Assembly: GCF_946151055.1 (NCBI RefSeq)
Contig: NZ_CAMGYZ010000002.1
Span: 434,001 to 498,000, forward strand
Direction: 5' to 3'
DNA: 64,000 nt
DNA from: Bacillus sp. Marseille-Q3570
GTDB taxonomy: Bacteria; Bacillota; Bacilli; Bacillales; Fictibacillaceae
This document shows positions 42,940 to 50,920 of the stretch, in pieces; position 1 is the stretch's first letter; every line of letters begins with the position of its first letter. A program made the position numbers and the translations under genes. Below the pieces are notes generated by a model, which saw nothing but the letters and a program-made list of their open reading frames with translations, did no database searches and was not told the DNA's origin.

Positions 42940-43701
42940 TTATTTTTTCACCCAGTATTCACTGCAATCTTTGTTCCGATCAAGGAATCCATATTCGATG
43001 AGATACCGTCTGACGGTCACATAGTCATCAATGACCGGCTTCAGCACTTCATTCACTTCCATTTCAGTATAGACCCGCTCCGGATCGAACTTGCGGATAA
43101 TATGCTGCAAAACGATGATCTTCCGCTTTTCCTTACTTGGAAAATGAGTGATCGGGCCATCTGGACCTTTTTTAAAATAAGTCGATAATACTTTTTCCCT
43201 TTCCTTTGTGGTAATTGCATAACGTTCATCCACTTGCGTAGCCCCCTTATGAATTTGGACAAGGTCATCTTTTTGATCAGCCTTTTTCAACATTTCCATG
43301 ATCGCCAGGAAGACCTTTGCCTGTTTTTCTTTTTCCTTCAGCTTGAATCGATGTGTGCGGATCGTCGATGTACTGCCTATATCCAGTTGTTTCGCGATCT
43401 CCTTATCCGACTGTCCGCTCTTGAAGCTCATCAGGATTTTTCGTTGTACATCAGTGAGTCCCGTGTACTTTTTGTTCATGCTTAACAAATACTCAAGCAT
43501 CGATCCATGTTCATCGATGATATGCTGTTTGATTGCCCTTTCTGCATCCATGTACAGTCCCTCTGCCCAAGGAAAGATCAAGCCTTTCTGAAAGCGTTTC
43601 CGGCAAATGAGGCAGGTGAATTCTTCAGTTGTTTGATTGAATATATAGCCTTTTTTCAACTCATCTGTTTCTGCATCCCAAAAAAGATCTCGGTCATTCA
43701 T
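42940..43701 (-). CDS. DUF2087 transcription regulator with LuxR-type HTH
   Basis: The 253-residue protein has a short N-terminal region with a CxxC pair (CLICRKRF) and a distant His pair (KQHIIDEHG), probably a zinc finger. A LuxR/GerE-like HTH follows (LTDVQRKILMSFKSGQSDKE and IAKQLDIGSTSTIRTH, about residues 80-120). A C-terminal DUF2087 winged-helix domain (about 170-253) has FPSKEKRKIIVLQHI, YTEMEVNEVLKPVIDDY and RRYLIEYGFLDR. GTG 43713 overlaps the ribosome site GGAGTG, so ATG 43701 is preferred. Its position next to the bmr leader suggests, but does not prove, a link to drug response. Confidence 0.78.
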   Translation of the reverse strand: MNDRDLFWDAETDELKKGYIFNQTTEEFTCLICRKRFQKGLIFPWAEGLYMDAERAIKQHIIDEHGSMLEYLLSMNKKYTGLTDVQRKILMSFKSGQSDKEIAKQLDIGSTSTIRTHRFKLKEKEKQAKVFLAIMEMLKKADQKDDLVQIHKGATQVDERYAITTKEREKVLSTYFKKGPDGPITHFPSKEKRKIIVLQHIIRKFDPERVYTEMEVNEVLKPVIDDYVTVRRYLIEYGFLDRNKDCSEYWVKK

Positions 43702-43822
43702 TATTATAAACACTCCTGATAAATATTCTCTATTTAGTAAACATTTTACACTATCGTTTACTAATATTCAACGCATAAATGGAAAGCGAATCCAAATTTC
43801 CATCAATACGCGAAAGCTCATG

Positions 43823-43852
43823 AAAAAAACCGCCTGTCAGGGCGGTTTTTTT
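43823..43852 (-). terminator. spoVR terminator
   Basis: AAAACCGCC and GGCGGTTTT arms with T runs on both strands, about 30 bases after the spoVR stop. Confidence 0.85.
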
Positions 43853-43880
43853 AACAAGCATTCTATTTTTAACAAGCATT

Positions 43881-45290
43881 CTATAAATTCTTCTTGTGCA
43901 CGGCTTTACCATCGTATGTGAAGACGACGCCTTTGTTTTCGACTTTAGTTTCAAGATGAACGGATCTTCCCCATAGGTAATGGATGTAAGGCAGTACTTT
44001 TTCAAGGTACTTCAAATCGAGTTCCATGTCTTCAAAATGATGCACGAGGAAGAGCTCTCCATTTTTCAAATAATCGCCGTCATTGACCGTGATATATGGG
44101 AACCCCCCATTCACTCGGCTGTTGATGAGTTGCTCGCGAACTTCTTCCCACATTTTCGTCGTAATTCTATAATCCTTCCCTTGTTTTTGGAACAGATACA
44201 AGTCCTCACGATCACAGAGATCCTTCGTCAAATAGTTGCGGATGAACGAAATGTCCGACTCGATTTCACGGACTTCGAAGATTTTTTCCCTTCCGTCCCC
44301 CTTCTTGACCCCTTGCTTCTGTAATTCTTCTGAAGGGTTGTTATAGGTTTCTTCAATATCTTCGAAAATCTTCACTCCGAGGTAATAAGGATTGATCGAT
44401 GTCCTCGACGGCTGTACGACACCAGCATTAAGCTTGGCAAACTCGATCACTTCATCCGTCGTCAAATCCATCTCCCGTAAAATACGTGCATGCCAAAATG
44501 ATGCCCAGCCTTCGTTCATGATTTTCGTCTCTAGCTGCGGCCAGAAGTACAGCATTTCTTCCCGCATCATCGAGAGGATATCCCTTTGCCAATCATCCAG
44601 TTCCCGACTGTATTCTTCAATGAACATCAGCAAATCTTTTTCAGGATGAGGCGGGACTTTCCGTTTCTTGTTCAATTTCTTCTTTTCCTTTTTCTCAGTC
44701 TCATCCATTTCCCACAGGTCATCATAAGGAGTCGCTTTCTTCTCAAGCTCCTCTTCTTCCTCTTCCAACTTGTAATTGAGCTTTGGTCTCATGATGGAAG
44801 GATCGATATGTTCCTGGATACTCAACACGGCGTCCAAGAAACTTTCGACTTCTTTTTTCCCATAGAGATGTTCATAGTTGGCGATCCGTTCTGCAGTCGA
44901 AGTCATGCTTTCGACCATGTCCCGTCGTGTATTCGTAAATCGTATGTTGTTTTTGAAGAAATCACAGTGTGCAAGTACATGTGCGATGATCAATTTGTTC
45001 TGGATCAATGAATTACTGTCTAATAGAAATGCATAACATGGGTCAGAGTTGATGACGAGTTCATAAATCTTACTTAATCCAAGGTCATATTGAAGTTTCA
45101 TTTTATGGAATTGCTTACCGAAGCTCCAATGGGAAAATCGAGTCGGCATTCCGTAAGCACCAAATGTATAGATGATATCAGACGGACAAATTTCATAACG
45201 CATTTGATAAAAATCAAGTCCGAATCCCTCAGCGATTTCTGTAATTTCGTGAATGGCGTTTATTAACTCCTTGTGTTCATCAATGCTCAT
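43881..45290 (-). CDS. spoVR: SpoVR family protein
   Basis: SpoVR is needed for normal spore cortex in B. subtilis; E. coli YcgB is the homologue and is co-conserved with PrkA/YeaG and YhbH/YeaH. The 469-residue protein shows family marks [45 protein letters not shown] and [17 protein letters not shown]. The middle (about 175-225) has a Lys/Glu-rich linker. AGGGAGG sits before the ATG. Enzymatic activity is not established. Its stop codon lies in the second copy of an 18-base direct repeat (43853 and 43871), probably a small replication slip. Confidence 0.92.
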   Translation of the reverse strand: MSIDEHKELINAIHEITEIAEGFGLDFYQMRYEICPSDIIYTFGAYGMPTRFSHWSFGKQFHKMKLQYDLGLSKIYELVINSDPCYAFLLDSNSLIQNKLIIAHVLAHCDFFKNNIRFTNTRRDMVESMTSTAERIANYEHLYGKKEVESFLDAVLSIQEHIDPSIMRPKLNYKLEEEEEELEKKATPYDDLWEMDETEKKEKKKLNKKRKVPPHPEKDLLMFIEEYSRELDDWQRDILSMMREEMLYFWPQLETKIMNEGWASFWHARILREMDLTTDEVIEFAKLNAGVVQPSRTSINPYYLGVKIFEDIEETYNNPSEELQKQGVKKGDGREKIFEVREIESDISFIRNYLTKDLCDREDLYLFQKQGKDYRITTKMWEEVREQLINSRVNGGFPYITVNDGDYLKNGELFLVHHFEDMELDLKYLEKVLPYIHYLWGRSVHLETKVENKGVVFTYDGKAVHKKNL

Positions 45291-45367
45291 GCCAGTCCCT
45301 CCTAAAAAGGATTCTATAAGACAATGTATGTCAGAAATCCTTTTTCATGAACAGGAGAGTGAATTCG

Positions 45368-45937
45368 TCATCCTTCTATTTTGGCTGATTGCAATAGTTG
45401 AGCAGTTGTCATGATCCTAGCAAATTCCTCATTAAGATTCACGATTGTCATCTGGTGGATATCTTCTGCAAGATAGATCTTTCCATCAGGTCCGCTTCGG
45501 TCGAAAGTCGCACAGGCATCCTCAACGAGAATCGGATTCATTCCGTAATTTCCAGCCATTCTCGTCGTCGTTTCCACACAATGGTTGGTGGTCAATCCCA
45601 CAATGACGACATTTTTACAATGGCGTCTGGTAACCTGCTGATACAAGTCTGTTCCGATGAAAGCACTGTTCACCGTTTTCCGTATAATCACCTCATCGTT
45701 CACGGGCCTGCATTCTTCTTCAAAACAAACCCCTTCTCCCCCCACATAGAACAATGACTCAGGATTGTCAGAAACATGTTGAACAAAGAAAATCGGTCGG
45801 GAATTCGTTCTCCAATCATCGATCAGGGATGCAATATTCTTTTCAGCTTCGGGATTATTTCGGTTCCCCCAGTTCGGATGTCGGAATGCTTGTTGGACAT
45901 CGATCACAATCAGTGGTGTATTTTGCTCTATATCCAT
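45368..45937 (-). CDS. Isochorismatase-family cysteine hydrolase
   Basis: This cysteine hydrolase of the isochorismatase superfamily (nicotinamidase-like group) has the catalytic Asp in LIVIDVQQAFRHP, Lys in VIIRKTVNSAFIGT, and Cys in VGLTTNHCVETTTRMA, preceded by the cis-peptide TT. ATG 45937 lies seven bases after AGGAGG; the frame opens further upstream without a good site. Length about 189 residues. Substrate cannot be told; relatives cleave isochorismate, nicotinamide or N-carbamoyl compounds. It lies next to spoVR but is separated by 77 bases. Confidence 0.87.
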   Translation of the reverse strand: MDIEQNTPLIVIDVQQAFRHPNWGNRNNPEAEKNIASLIDDWRTNSRPIFFVQHVSDNPESLFYVGGEGVCFEEECRPVNDEVIIRKTVNSAFIGTDLYQQVTRRHCKNVVIVGLTTNHCVETTTRMAGNYGMNPILVEDACATFDRSGPDGKIYLAEDIHQMTIVNLNEEFARIMTTAQLLQSAKIEG

Positions 45938-46130
45938 ACGATTACCTCCTTGAATTACTCTCCATTCTTCTTTCTTCATTATTATAATGGACACCTTTTA
46001 CGGATATTAAGTAAACGGAATTTTCTAAATAAACAGTCTAATAATGGTGTGTGGAATTTCCAGCTTCCAAATACTATCCTCAGTCGAGATTATTTATCCT
46101 TAGGGCGGATTTGAATCAAATAAAAGTCGA

Positions 46131-46144
46131 TGTAAACGTTTACC
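46131..46144. promoter_or_regulatory. cre-like palindrome upstream of proC
   Basis: TGTAAACGTTTACC matches the cre consensus in all but the last base and contains the perfect palindrome GTAAACGTTTAC. It is about 110 bases before the proC start, a position fit for activation or repression by CcpA or another LacI-type protein. Confidence 0.5.
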
Positions 46145-46254
46145 TGGACTTTTTCGCCAATATGCAACCTATTTGGTAATAGCTGTTGAATTAATTTCCG
46201 TGAGTGTTACGATAAAAAACGTTGAATTGAACGGACAGAAAAGGAGTGGTTACT

Positions 46255-47094
46255 TTGTTGAAACAACGCGTTGCCTTTTTAGGCGCTGGGAATATGGCTG
46301 AAGCAATGATTTCAGGAATCGTCGAATCAGGAAAATTTGCACCGGGACAAATCATTGCAACCAACCGTAGTAACCAAGAACGTTTAAATACAATCAAAAC
46401 GAAATATGGAATCGAAGCTATAATGAAAGATCAACTGGATTTCAGTAAGATAGATGTATTTGTTCTTGCGATGAAACCGAAAGATATCGAGACGGTCCTA
46501 GCAGATCTTAAAGATCGATTGCGACCAGATCAACTGCTTATTTCAGTATTAGCTGGAATTTCAACCTCTTATATGGAAGAAAACTTGAATGACCGTCAGC
46601 AGGTCATACGGGTAATGCCGAATACCTCCAGCATGTTAGGTGAATCAGCAACCGCAATCAGCCCAGGTAAGCATGTATCCATGGATCAAGTATTACTCAC
46701 AAAAGAATTGATGAAATGCATCGGGGAAGCTTATATCATTGAAGAGGATCAAATGGATATATTCACTGGTATTGCAGGAAGCGGACCGGCTTACTTCTAT
46801 AATCTGATGGAACACATGGAACAGGCAGGCTATGAAGGTGGTCTGGATCGTGAGTTAGCGAGACAAATCGGAGCTCAAACCATCAGAGGTGCGGCTCAGA
46901 TGATGCTAGAACGCGAAGAAACACCGACTCAGTTGAGAAAGAATGTAACCTCCCCGAACGGAACGACAGCTGCTGGATTGGAAGCATTAGCTGAACATGG
47001 CGGAGGAAAAGCGATCGCTGAAGCGGTAAAAGGAGCAGCATCCCGATCAAAAGAGCTACGCGAAGAACTAGAAAAAGTTTTTGCAGAACAATAA
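46255..47094 (+). CDS. proC: Pyrroline-5-carboxylate reductase
   Basis: This enzyme catalyses the last step of proline synthesis, NADPH reduction of pyrroline-5-carboxylate. The Rossmann motif VAFLGAGNMAEAMISG lies at the start, VIRVMPNTSS near residue 120 and GIAGSGPAYFYNLMEHMEQA near 165, with the C-terminal LRKNVTSPNGTTAAGLEAL. The first possible start, GTG 46246, overlaps AAGGAG; TTG at 46255 is eight bases away and is preferred. The gene heads a proC-proB-proA cluster. Its stop codon TAA is also the first three bases of a short repeat. Confidence 0.93.
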   Translation: MLKQRVAFLGAGNMAEAMISGIVESGKFAPGQIIATNRSNQERLNTIKTKYGIEAIMKDQLDFSKIDVFVLAMKPKDIETVLADLKDRLRPDQLLISVLAGISTSYMEENLNDRQQVIRVMPNTSSMLGESATAISPGKHVSMDQVLLTKELMKCIGEAYIIEEDQMDIFTGIAGSGPAYFYNLMEHMEQAGYEGGLDRELARQIGAQTIRGAAQMMLEREETPTQLRKNVTSPNGTTAAGLEALAEHGGGKAIAEAVKGAASRSKELREELEKVFAEQ

Positions 47095-47180
47095 AGAAAA
47101 CTTGGCAAAGTCAAGCCTTTTGCGCAAACTGAGCTTTAGTTGCGCTTATATTGAAGAAAGTATAGACTACTTTCTTTTAA
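47092..47180 (-). repeat. Short repeat element between proC and proB
   Basis: TAAAGAAAACTTGGCAAAG at one end and GAAGAAAGTATAGACTAC with CTTTCTTTTAA at the other; full-length member (about 89 bases) of the family. It may fold and affect readthrough into proB. Confidence 0.7.
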
Positions 47181-47246
47181 TGAAATAAATCACAGTTAAA
47201 ACAAACATTTAAAGATAGATATTTAGGAGTGATGGAGAGACCAGTT

Positions 47247-48371
47247 ATGGATAAAAAACGAATTGTAATCAAAATAGGAAGTAGTTCACTAACAAGTTTA
47301 CACGGAGAGCTTAGCCGTAGAAAAATAGAAAAAATAGTAGATGAAGTGGTTCGATTGAAAGATGACGGACATGAGGTCCTGCTAGTCTCATCTGGAGCAG
47401 TGGCTGCAGGCTATCGGAAGCTAGGGTTCATCTCTCGTCCAGAGTCATTGCCGGAAAAACAAGCGGCAGCGTCGATCGGCCAGGGACTTTTAATTGAAAC
47501 CTACTCTGACCTTTTCATTTCACATGGATATGTAGGTTCTCAAATCTTGATTACGCGTGACGATTTCAAATATGAAACACGATACAACAACGCAAGAAGC
47601 ACGTTGACTGTCCTGTTGGAAAGAGGAATCATCCCGATCGTCAACGAAAATGACACGATCACGATGGACTTCTTGAAATTCGGAGATAACGATACATTGT
47701 CTGCAAAAGTAGCAGGACTCGTTGACGCGGATCAACTCATCATACTATCTGATATCGATGGTCTATTTGATGATGATCCTCGTAAAAATGAAAATGCTCA
47801 GCTGCTTGATCAGGTCCATGCAATCACACCTGAGATCGAAGCGGCAGCAGGCGATCCTGGAAGCGCAGTCGGAACAGGCGGAATGAAGTCGAAAATCGAC
47901 GCTTTCAAAATTTCATTAGCATCAGGAATTCCTGCATTCTTAGGTAAAGCCAACACAAGCAACATCATTTACGACGCGGTCAATCGTGAAGCAAAAGGAA
48001 CGTATTTCGAACCGAAAGAAGACAACGAGAACTTGAACCAGAAGAAACAATGGATCGCGTTCAATTCAGGTCCTGAAGGTGAAGTCACGATTGATGATGA
48101 AGTGAAGGTTTCGATTCAAGAGGGGAACACAAGTCTTGCACCGACTGATTTGCACAGCGTCAAGGGGCGTTTTGATAAAGGTGCGGTCGTCCGCATCATG
48201 GACCTCGATGGCGAAAAGATCGGTCTAGGTGTCATGAAATATTCATCAAAAGAATTGAAGAAAGTCATTGATAATAAAAAAGAAGATCAGTTGAAGGACT
48301 ATTCCGTTGCTGCAGTCGAAAGTGAAGACATGGTTTGTCACCTGGATGCTGCGGTACCTGTAGGTGTTTAA
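47247..48371 (+). CDS. proB: Glutamate 5-kinase
   Basis: ProB phosphorylates glutamate to start proline synthesis. The amino-acid kinase domain has VIKIGSSSLT, LVSSGAVAAGYRKLG and IPIVNENDTITMDFLKFGDN; GTGGMKSKIDAFKISLASG follows. The C-terminal PUA domain (about residues 275-355) includes GALDxxG-like VKGRFDKGAVVRIMD. ATG 47247 lies six bases after GGAGAGA; the earlier GTG and ATG at 47229/47232 are too near AGGAG. Length, about 374 residues, is usual. In organisms with PUA-type kinases, proline feedback inhibition is common. Confidence 0.93.
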   Translation: MDKKRIVIKIGSSSLTSLHGELSRRKIEKIVDEVVRLKDDGHEVLLVSSGAVAAGYRKLGFISRPESLPEKQAAASIGQGLLIETYSDLFISHGYVGSQILITRDDFKYETRYNNARSTLTVLLERGIIPIVNENDTITMDFLKFGDNDTLSAKVAGLVDADQLIILSDIDGLFDDDPRKNENAQLLDQVHAITPEIEAAAGDPGSAVGTGGMKSKIDAFKISLASGIPAFLGKANTSNIIYDAVNREAKGTYFEPKEDNENLNQKKQWIAFNSGPEGEVTIDDEVKVSIQEGNTSLAPTDLHSVKGRFDKGAVVRIMDLDGEKIGLGVMKYSSKELKKVIDNKKEDQLKDYSVAAVESEDMVCHLDAAVPVGV

Positions 48372-48468
48372 TAGGGGAACGATTGTAACTTCGCCCCCCA
48401 CCCGCTCCTCGCGGAATAAGATGAAAATTGCGCAAGCAACAAATTGATGAAAAAACATTCGAAAGGAA

Positions 48469-49740
48469 TTGATACCCATTACACTTACGATTGAAAAACC
48501 AAGTGTTGAAGAACAAGCGATTACAGCTAAGAAAGCTGCAAAGACACTATCTCTATTGACGACTGAGGAAAAGAACCAGGCACTGCATACAGTTGCAAAC
48601 ATCCTCGAAGCTGAATACGAAACGATTTTAAAAGCGAACGAAGAAGATCTTGCTCAAGGTCGTGAAAAAGGCTTTGACGCTGCGTTCATGGACCGTTTAT
48701 CACTGGATAAAGAACGAATTTTCGAATTTGCGCAAGGTCTTCGTGAGGTATCAGAGCTTGAAGATCCGACAGGTGTCGTGAAATCAGACTGGACACTTGA
48801 AAATGGATTGAATGTACAACAAGTGAGCGTACCGCTCGGCGTCATCGGAATGATTTACGAAGCACGCCCGAACGTAACAGTCGATGCGACTGGTCTTGCT
48901 TTGAAATCAGGTAACGCAATCGTTCTGAAAGGCGGATCTTCTGCCCTTTCTTCAAACAAAGCGATTGTCGAAGTGATGCATCGTGGTTTGGAACAGACTA
49001 AAATTCCAAAAGAGGCAGTACAGTTCATCGCCAGCACAGACCGCTCAGCGACTCAAGAGTTGTTTACGATGAAGGAACACATCGACGTGTTGATTCCACG
49101 GGGTGGAGGTTCCTTGATTCAAGCAGTCGTCAATAATGCGACTGTACCTGTGCTTGAAACAGGAGTCGGAAACTGCCACATCTACATCGATAAGGCTGCT
49201 GATGTAGAAAAAGCAATCAACATCCTTGTGAACGCAAAGACAGACCGACCTGCAGTTTGTAATGCTGCAGAAACAGTCATCGTTCATACAGAATGGTTGG
49301 ATACAAATAAAGACGTTCTTATCAAGGCGTTTGAAGAGAACTCGATCACAGCGCATGGTGATGATTATGCTCAACAGGTTCTTCCGGGAACCGTCCCGGC
49401 TGGAGAAGCAGACTGGGCTAACGAATATCTTTCAACAGATATCGCTGTAAAAACCGTGACTGATGTGACTGAAGCGGTTGATCATATTGAAGAGTATGGT
49501 ACAAAGCACTCTGAAGCGATCGTAACGGAAGATGATCACGCTGCGAAAACATTCTTAGGTCTAGTAGATGCAGCAGCAGTCTATCATAACGCATCTACAC
49601 GATTTACAGATGGCGGAGCACTTGGATTTGGTGCGGAAATCGGCATTTCAACTCAGAAACTACATGCACGTGGTCCAATGGGACTCCCTGCACTTACAAC
49701 CGTCAAGTATGTAATGACCGGAACTGGACAAATCCGATAA
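48469..49740 (+). CDS. proA: Gamma-glutamyl phosphate reductase
   Basis: ProA reduces glutamyl-phosphate to glutamate semialdehyde, the second step of proline synthesis. The ALDH-like fold shows VPLGVIGMIYEARPNVTVDA and IVLKGGSSALSSN, the catalytic Cys is in TDRPAVCNAAETVIVH (about residue 264), and FTDGGALGFGAEIGIST lies near the end. The start is uncertain: no ATG or GTG fits. TTG 48469 is only two bases after GAAAGGA, while ATT 48478 is at a better distance and gives a TLTIEKPS start. About 98 bases separate it from proB. A terminator follows. Confidence 0.9.
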   Translation: MIPITLTIEKPSVEEQAITAKKAAKTLSLLTTEEKNQALHTVANILEAEYETILKANEEDLAQGREKGFDAAFMDRLSLDKERIFEFAQGLREVSELEDPTGVVKSDWTLENGLNVQQVSVPLGVIGMIYEARPNVTVDATGLALKSGNAIVLKGGSSALSSNKAIVEVMHRGLEQTKIPKEAVQFIASTDRSATQELFTMKEHIDVLIPRGGGSLIQAVVNNATVPVLETGVGNCHIYIDKAADVEKAINILVNAKTDRPAVCNAAETVIVHTEWLDTNKDVLIKAFEENSITAHGDDYAQQVLPGTVPAGEADWANEYLSTDIAVKTVTDVTEAVDHIEEYGTKHSEAIVTEDDHAAKTFLGLVDAAAVYHNASTRFTDGGALGFGAEIGISTQKLHARGPMGLPALTTVKYVMTGTGQIR

Positions 49741-49749
49741 TATACTGAA

Positions 49750-49778
49750 GAAAGCTGCCTTAGAGGGCAGCTTTTTTG
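49750..49778 (+). terminator. proBA terminator
   Basis: AAGCTGCC and GGGCAGCTT around five bases, then TTTTTT. Confidence 0.9.
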
Positions 49779-49791
49779 TATTGTGTTAGGA

Positions 49792-49873
49792 ATCTGTTCA
49801 CTTGGCGCGGTATTCTGTTCACTTCTCGGATTATTCTGTTCACTTCCCGAGATAATCTGTTCACTATCTCAAA
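49792..49873. repeat. Tandem TCTGTTCACTT repeats
   Basis: Four units of about 23 bases: ATCTGTTCACTTGGCGCGG, TTCTGTTCACTTCTCGG, TTCTGTTCACTTCCCGAG and ATCTGTTCACTATCTC. They lie between the proA terminator and the YitT gene. The repeated LFTS reading frame is an artefact. Confidence 0.75.
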
Positions 49874-49967
49874 AGCTTATCCCCTTCGAAAACCTCGCTC
49901 CCCCTCATATCATCGAGAACTTGTACATATCTTTTTAGTAAAGCTTCTTTTTGGGGAGAGGTTGAGG

Positions 49968-50549
49968 ATGAAAAAATGGTTTGCTATCTTCATAGGCAGT
50001 TTGTTTATCGGGGTCGGTATCAATGGTCTTCTTGCCCCTCACCATTTGTTAGATGGAGGCATCATCGGAATCAGTCTGATAGCCAACTATACATGGGGGC
50101 TACAGCCTGGCCTTGTCATCATCCTTTTAAGTTTGCCGCTTTATGGACTAGCCTGGTTCTACCATCGTTCTTATTTTTATAATAGTTTACATGGCATGCT
50201 GATTTCTTCTTTTTTCATTGATGCATTTGCTCCGATTCGGCATTGGAGCCATCCCCCGCTTCTTCTTTGCGCTTTGATCGGCGGTTTTTTGGTCGGAACA
50301 GGCATCGGAATCATGCTCCAACAGGAAACAACCACCGGGGGGACCGATTTACTCGCACAAATGCTGTCTCGGATGACAAAAGTGAATGTCGGAATCCTCA
50401 TTTTCCTGATCGATGCAATCGTCATCGTATGCGGAGGTTTGATTCTTGGCACACAATCCTTCTTTTATTCTGTGATAACCATCATCGCAGTCGGAGTGAC
50501 GACGACATTCATTACATTGACAAAAAGGTCCCCTTCTCTTACTAATTGA
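49968..50549 (+). CDS. YitT-family membrane protein, DUF161
   Basis: This 193-residue membrane protein has about five helices. The first helix ends VGINGLLAPHHLLDGGIIGI, and LIGGFLVGTGIGIMLQQETT with TGGTDLLAQ near residue 115 is the hallmark of the DUF161 (YitT/YpjC) family. The usual C-terminal DUF2179 ligand-binding domain is absent, so this is a short form. ATG 49968 follows AGAGG closely; the frame upstream reads through repeats and is not real. Function of the family is unknown. Confidence 0.8.
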   Translation: MKKWFAIFIGSLFIGVGINGLLAPHHLLDGGIIGISLIANYTWGLQPGLVIILLSLPLYGLAWFYHRSYFYNSLHGMLISSFFIDAFAPIRHWSHPPLLLCALIGGFLVGTGIGIMLQQETTTGGTDLLAQMLSRMTKVNVGILIFLIDAIVIVCGGLILGTQSFFYSVITIIAVGVTTTFITLTKRSPSLTN

Positions 50550-50695
50550 TTCGCGGTGCACAACCTATCTAGTTCTTTATTCTCATGATTTTGCCAAGAC
50601 AATGTTTAGCAACGCCGTATCATACATAGAATGATAATAGAAGTTTACCCATGAATAACTGAATTCACGCAATTTCAGGTAGGTGATGATAACTG

Positions 50696-50842
50696 ATGGC
50701 AATATTCGTTATTTGCCCAAAATGCAAAGGCACTGGCAAAAAGTCTTCATTGTTCTCTTTTATGAAGAAAAAGAAATGCCTCTCGTGCAATGGAATTGGA
50801 AAAATCAAATCAACCAGAGACTTGATAAACACCACTCAATGA
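50696..50842 (+). CDS. Small DnaJ-like zinc-finger protein (48 aa)
   Basis: The 48-residue product begins MAIFVICPKCKGTGKKSS and continues KKKKCLSCNGIGKIK. It holds two CxxCxGxG motifs, the DnaJ-type zinc-ribbon signature, separated by a short basic linker. It is too short for most gene finders. AGGTG lies ten bases before the ATG. A large hairpin follows at once. I do not know a named family, but similar tiny CxxCxGxG proteins occur in Bacillus. Confidence 0.65.
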   Translation: MAIFVICPKCKGTGKKSSLFSFMKKKKCLSCNGIGKIKSTRDLINTTQ

Positions 50843-50843
50843 A

Positions 50844-50912
50844 AGAGGCTTCCCCGATCCACGTGTCAGGCTACTCCATGAATGGAGTGACACACGTAAG
50901 GGAAAGCCTCTA
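50844..50912. terminator. Large structured hairpin before pgcA end
   Basis: The outer arms AGAGGCTTCCCC and GGGAAAGCCTCT enclose an inner stem with TACTCCAT and ATGGAGTG and then CACGTGT/ACACACG. It lies between two convergent genes and probably ends both. Confidence 0.7.
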
Positions 50913-50920
50913 TTCTATGT

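Noticed and set aside
45995-46245. T-box leader before proC
   Set aside because: No T-box sequence (UGGGUGGUACCGCG-type) or antiterminator pair is visible; only a cre-like palindrome is seen.
49776-49967. 64-residue N-terminal extension of the YitT protein (LFTS repeats)
   Set aside because: It translates tandem DNA repeats; ATG 49968 has its own ribosome site.
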